DNA of 64,000 nt from Takakia lepidozioides (Eukaryota > Streptophyta > Takakiopsida > Takakiales > Takakiaceae), in contig CM060732.1 in NCBI GenBank assembly GCA_030704615.1, forward strand, positions 64,029,053 through 64,093,052. Direction: 5' to 3'. The notes under the pieces are model-generated. The model was not told the DNA's origin. It did not search any database and saw nothing but the letters and a program-made list of their open reading frames with translations. Shown piece after piece: positions 61,641 to 64,000 of the stretch. A program made the translations under genes and the position numbers. Position 1 is the stretch's first letter; each line of letters begins with the position of its first letter.

Positions 61641-64000
61641 AGGAGACTTGAGTTCAAAAAAGAGCTCTACCTAGTAGAAGGAAGGATGAAGAAAGGGTAG
61701 AGTCCAAAACGAGAAAGGACAGCAAGTAGATACGTCGAAATCTAGAGTTCAAAAAGGCGATTCGCCTGTTAATGGAGAGGTTATAGATAGTACATTTAGG
61801 ATCTGTTATGAAGATGACTCGACCAGGACTGTAAGTACGAGGGAAAGGTAACGAGAGAGACGAATAGACCGTTGGGGTCTCCTTCCGCAAACCGCGGAGC
61901 TCCGCCATCGCCCCTCAGCGCCCCACCAAAATTGTCGAAAGTATATCGATACTTTCGATTACGCTTCCAATTCGATCGAGACAGTTGCCACCAGAATATT
62001 ATGTCCATATTTCTAATGATTGACATCCCCTGGATGAACTGTTTCATGGTCACAACCAATTTTGTTTGGCTTTATGTCTGGAGTTCAACTTCTTGTGCAT
62101 GAGGATATTACCCAGGTGATTCAAGGCTCAAATCCTGTTACCACGATATTTATTAATAAACACTGTGTGATCTTCTAGATTTTTTACTATCTATTCATAA
62201 TTACTAGAGGGCAGGGCTTGCATGAATTGCATTCATTTGTTGAAGAAGAGTGGACAGATAGATAATAATTTGGAATTTAGATTCGAAGTTCAATGGATCC
62301 TTGCAGCAGCAGCTCCTTGAGTTGGGTGGGGAAGCTTGAGAAAGTGACGCAACTTCTTTCCACCAAAGATGTGGAGGAGGTAGCACTCATTTCTTGTGCT
62401 CCTCATTTTTGTTCATGATATGAAGAGTATGTATGTTATCACGATAAGAAGAGTATCTTATCATGAGGCAAGTGATAAATGAGGCCCGGGAGTTCAATGC
62501 TCCCTCAGCGGGCCTGCCTGCGTGGCCCCACCCCCGCCCTCCGCCCCGCATCCCCCTCGCGGTGCCGCCGCGGCCCAACCCCTCCACCCCCGCCCCCGCG
62601 CCGGGTCCATCCCTCGTCATAACACTATTATACATTCTCACCACTGTCATTTTTGTATTGCACGCAATCCTCATGCATGCCCTATGAATGCAGGAAATAC
62701 AGCCATCGCATGATGACTTTCCGATCATACACGCACATGACTACTCAAACATACATATTTGAAATTTGAACGAGTCCTAGAGTACAGATACACTATATTA
62801 GAGTCCGTGAACATTCAAATTTGAAATTTTGAAACAGCATTCAATGTGCCTCCAAAACAGATGGACGTCATTTAGCGAATGACTGTTTTCATCCAGCTGA
62901 TTGTCCACCTGTCCCCACTGTCTTCGGCCCTCATTCTGTGTCTCCGAACTTCCAGACCTCCTTCATCGCTTGCCCTTGTGTAATCATCAGTGTGTGACGA
63001 ATTTGAAACACGGTGCCTCTTGCTATCTCAGTGTGGTTTGACCTGCTTCCCAAGAGACATGTCTGCGAATGAGAGAACTGAAGAGTTTCTCCCTCCTGCT
63101 GTGCCCCATTTGATCTCCATGCTTCGAAGCCAGGTGCAATCTCCAACGCCTGGTGCTTTCAATCACACAACGTTACATTGTCATCACCAATGGCATGGAA
63201 TCCCCGATGGAAGCGACAATGTTGAAGTGGCCTACATTCCATGGGGGCGTGTGAATAATTTCATAACTGGGGAGTGGACCTTGCACTTTCCAGAAACATA
63301 GGCAAAGAGGTTGTACATAGGGATCCCTCACTAGAAGCATTCGTGTCATTTACCACTGGGGTAACGACTCATTTTGAGTCGTAAAAGTCAAAAACTGGGA
63401 TCGACTGGAAGTTACAACAGACTAGTTACAACAGACGTGGTAGTTGGGTTGGACATCCAATGATTGGAGTGGTAAATGATGCAGACGCGCGAACAACTGC
63501 TCAGCGATTAATGCGATTAATGTTGAAGAACCACGTGGCGTAACCAAGCGGGCCGCCCGTGTGTCTGACCTTTTGGGCTGACTTTGACTTTTCCCTCCGG
63601 ATGAGTGGACCGACTCACTGAAGCGCGGTGACACATGGACGCGGACGTGGACGACGATGTGGATGCCGACGTGGTGGCGCCACGACGAGCACCACTGCTG
63701 CCACGTGGCCACGGGCCCGGGGCGCCACGTGGTAGTAGACCACATAACTTGCAGTGCTACATGCCCAGTGGCAATTGCGACTGCGGAAGTTGGCGCAACC
63801 ACTGCTTTACTACTTTACATGAAGTGCTCAAAATTACTTGAACAATCATTCATAGTGACTCATGCTTTGGAGTTTTCGTGTTTGTAGTGAGTCGACTAGT
63901 AATGCCATACAAGAGAACTAATCATGCATTAGAAATGCACAAACGATGAAAGACATGCCATGAAACAAAATGAAATGAAAATGAATGAAATGAAACAAAA
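61641..64000. other. Right-edge region without a recognised gene
   Basis: About 2.4 kb. The start may still be LINE 5' untranslated sequence. A GC-rich patch lies at about 62505-62612, two aatttgaa-rich palindromic stretches near 62755-62835, a short direct repeat of gttacaacagac at about 63412-63436, and three G-boxes at 63532-63731. No open frame shows a domain I can name. Confidence 0.4.
63532..63731. promoter_or_regulatory. Cluster of three CACGTG G-boxes
   Basis: CACGTG occurs at 63532-63537, 63702-63707 and 63726-63731; the first two are CACGTGGC-type, which also fits the ABA-response element core. All three sit within 200 bp. bZIP and bHLH factors bind such sites. No gene is seen next to them in the window; they could belong to a promoter of a gene to the right. 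Confidence 0.4.

Noticed and set aside
1-64000. tRNA, rRNA, CRISPR arrays, prophage or bacterial operons
   Set aside because: I found no cloverleaf-like sequence with intact internal promoters, no regularly spaced identical repeats with unique spacers, and no bacterial gene layout. The window is ordinary plant nuclear DNA.

Overview
This window is nuclear DNA of a land plant. Every protein gene is split by GT-AG introns, apart from one intronless gene. The gene set includes several plant-type proteins: a DRP2-type dynamin with a PH domain, a SUVR-type SET methyltransferase with a WIYLD domain, a plastid biotin carboxyl carrier protein and a plastid-type bestrophin. GC-moderate introns, divergence from my recollection of the Arabidopsis homologues and an unfamiliar dispersed repeat family suggest a non-seed plant (bryophyte, lycophyte or fern). 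That placement is an inference and is weak.

Layout: (1) 587-6032 +, the 3' two thirds of a DRP2 dynamin gene, cut by the window edge. (2) 7913-11031 -, a VCCN1-like bestrophin channel. (3) An 11.37-11.6 kb fold-back element and short-repeat patch separate it from (4) 12180-20136 +, a SUVR-type histone H3K9 methyltransferase with a very long, internally repetitive linker. (5) 22124-24172 -, an intronless HemW/HemN-like radical SAM protein. (6) 24988-29101 -, a WRN-type 3'-5' exonuclease, head to head across about 400 bp with (7) 29503-33209 +, a leucine-rich-repeat protein. (8) 34191-37020 +, the plastid acetyl-CoA carboxylase subunit BCCP. (9) 38836-39836 -, retromer subunit VPS29. (10) 41450-53959 -, a 12.5 kb, 15-exon URB2/NPA2-like ribosome-biogenesis gene with telo-box motifs upstream. 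(11) About 54.2-61.6 kb -, a decayed plant L1-type LINE inserted a few hundred bases upstream of URB2. (12) 61.6-64.0 kb, no gene seen, with a GC-rich patch and three G-boxes.

The genes are ordinary, unrelated eukaryotic neighbours and do not form an operon or pathway. No clearly new multi-gene system is visible. The most unusual signals are a tandem array of SUMO-consensus-like VKAEP motifs in the SUVR linker, a dispersed GA-flanked repeat family found in introns at several sites, a long near-perfect inverted repeat at 40.18-40.56 kb, and telo-boxes squeezed between URB2 and the LINE tail. Exon edges were set by hand from GT/AG sites, reading phase and remembered family sequences. Places where the phase does not close are stated in each entry.
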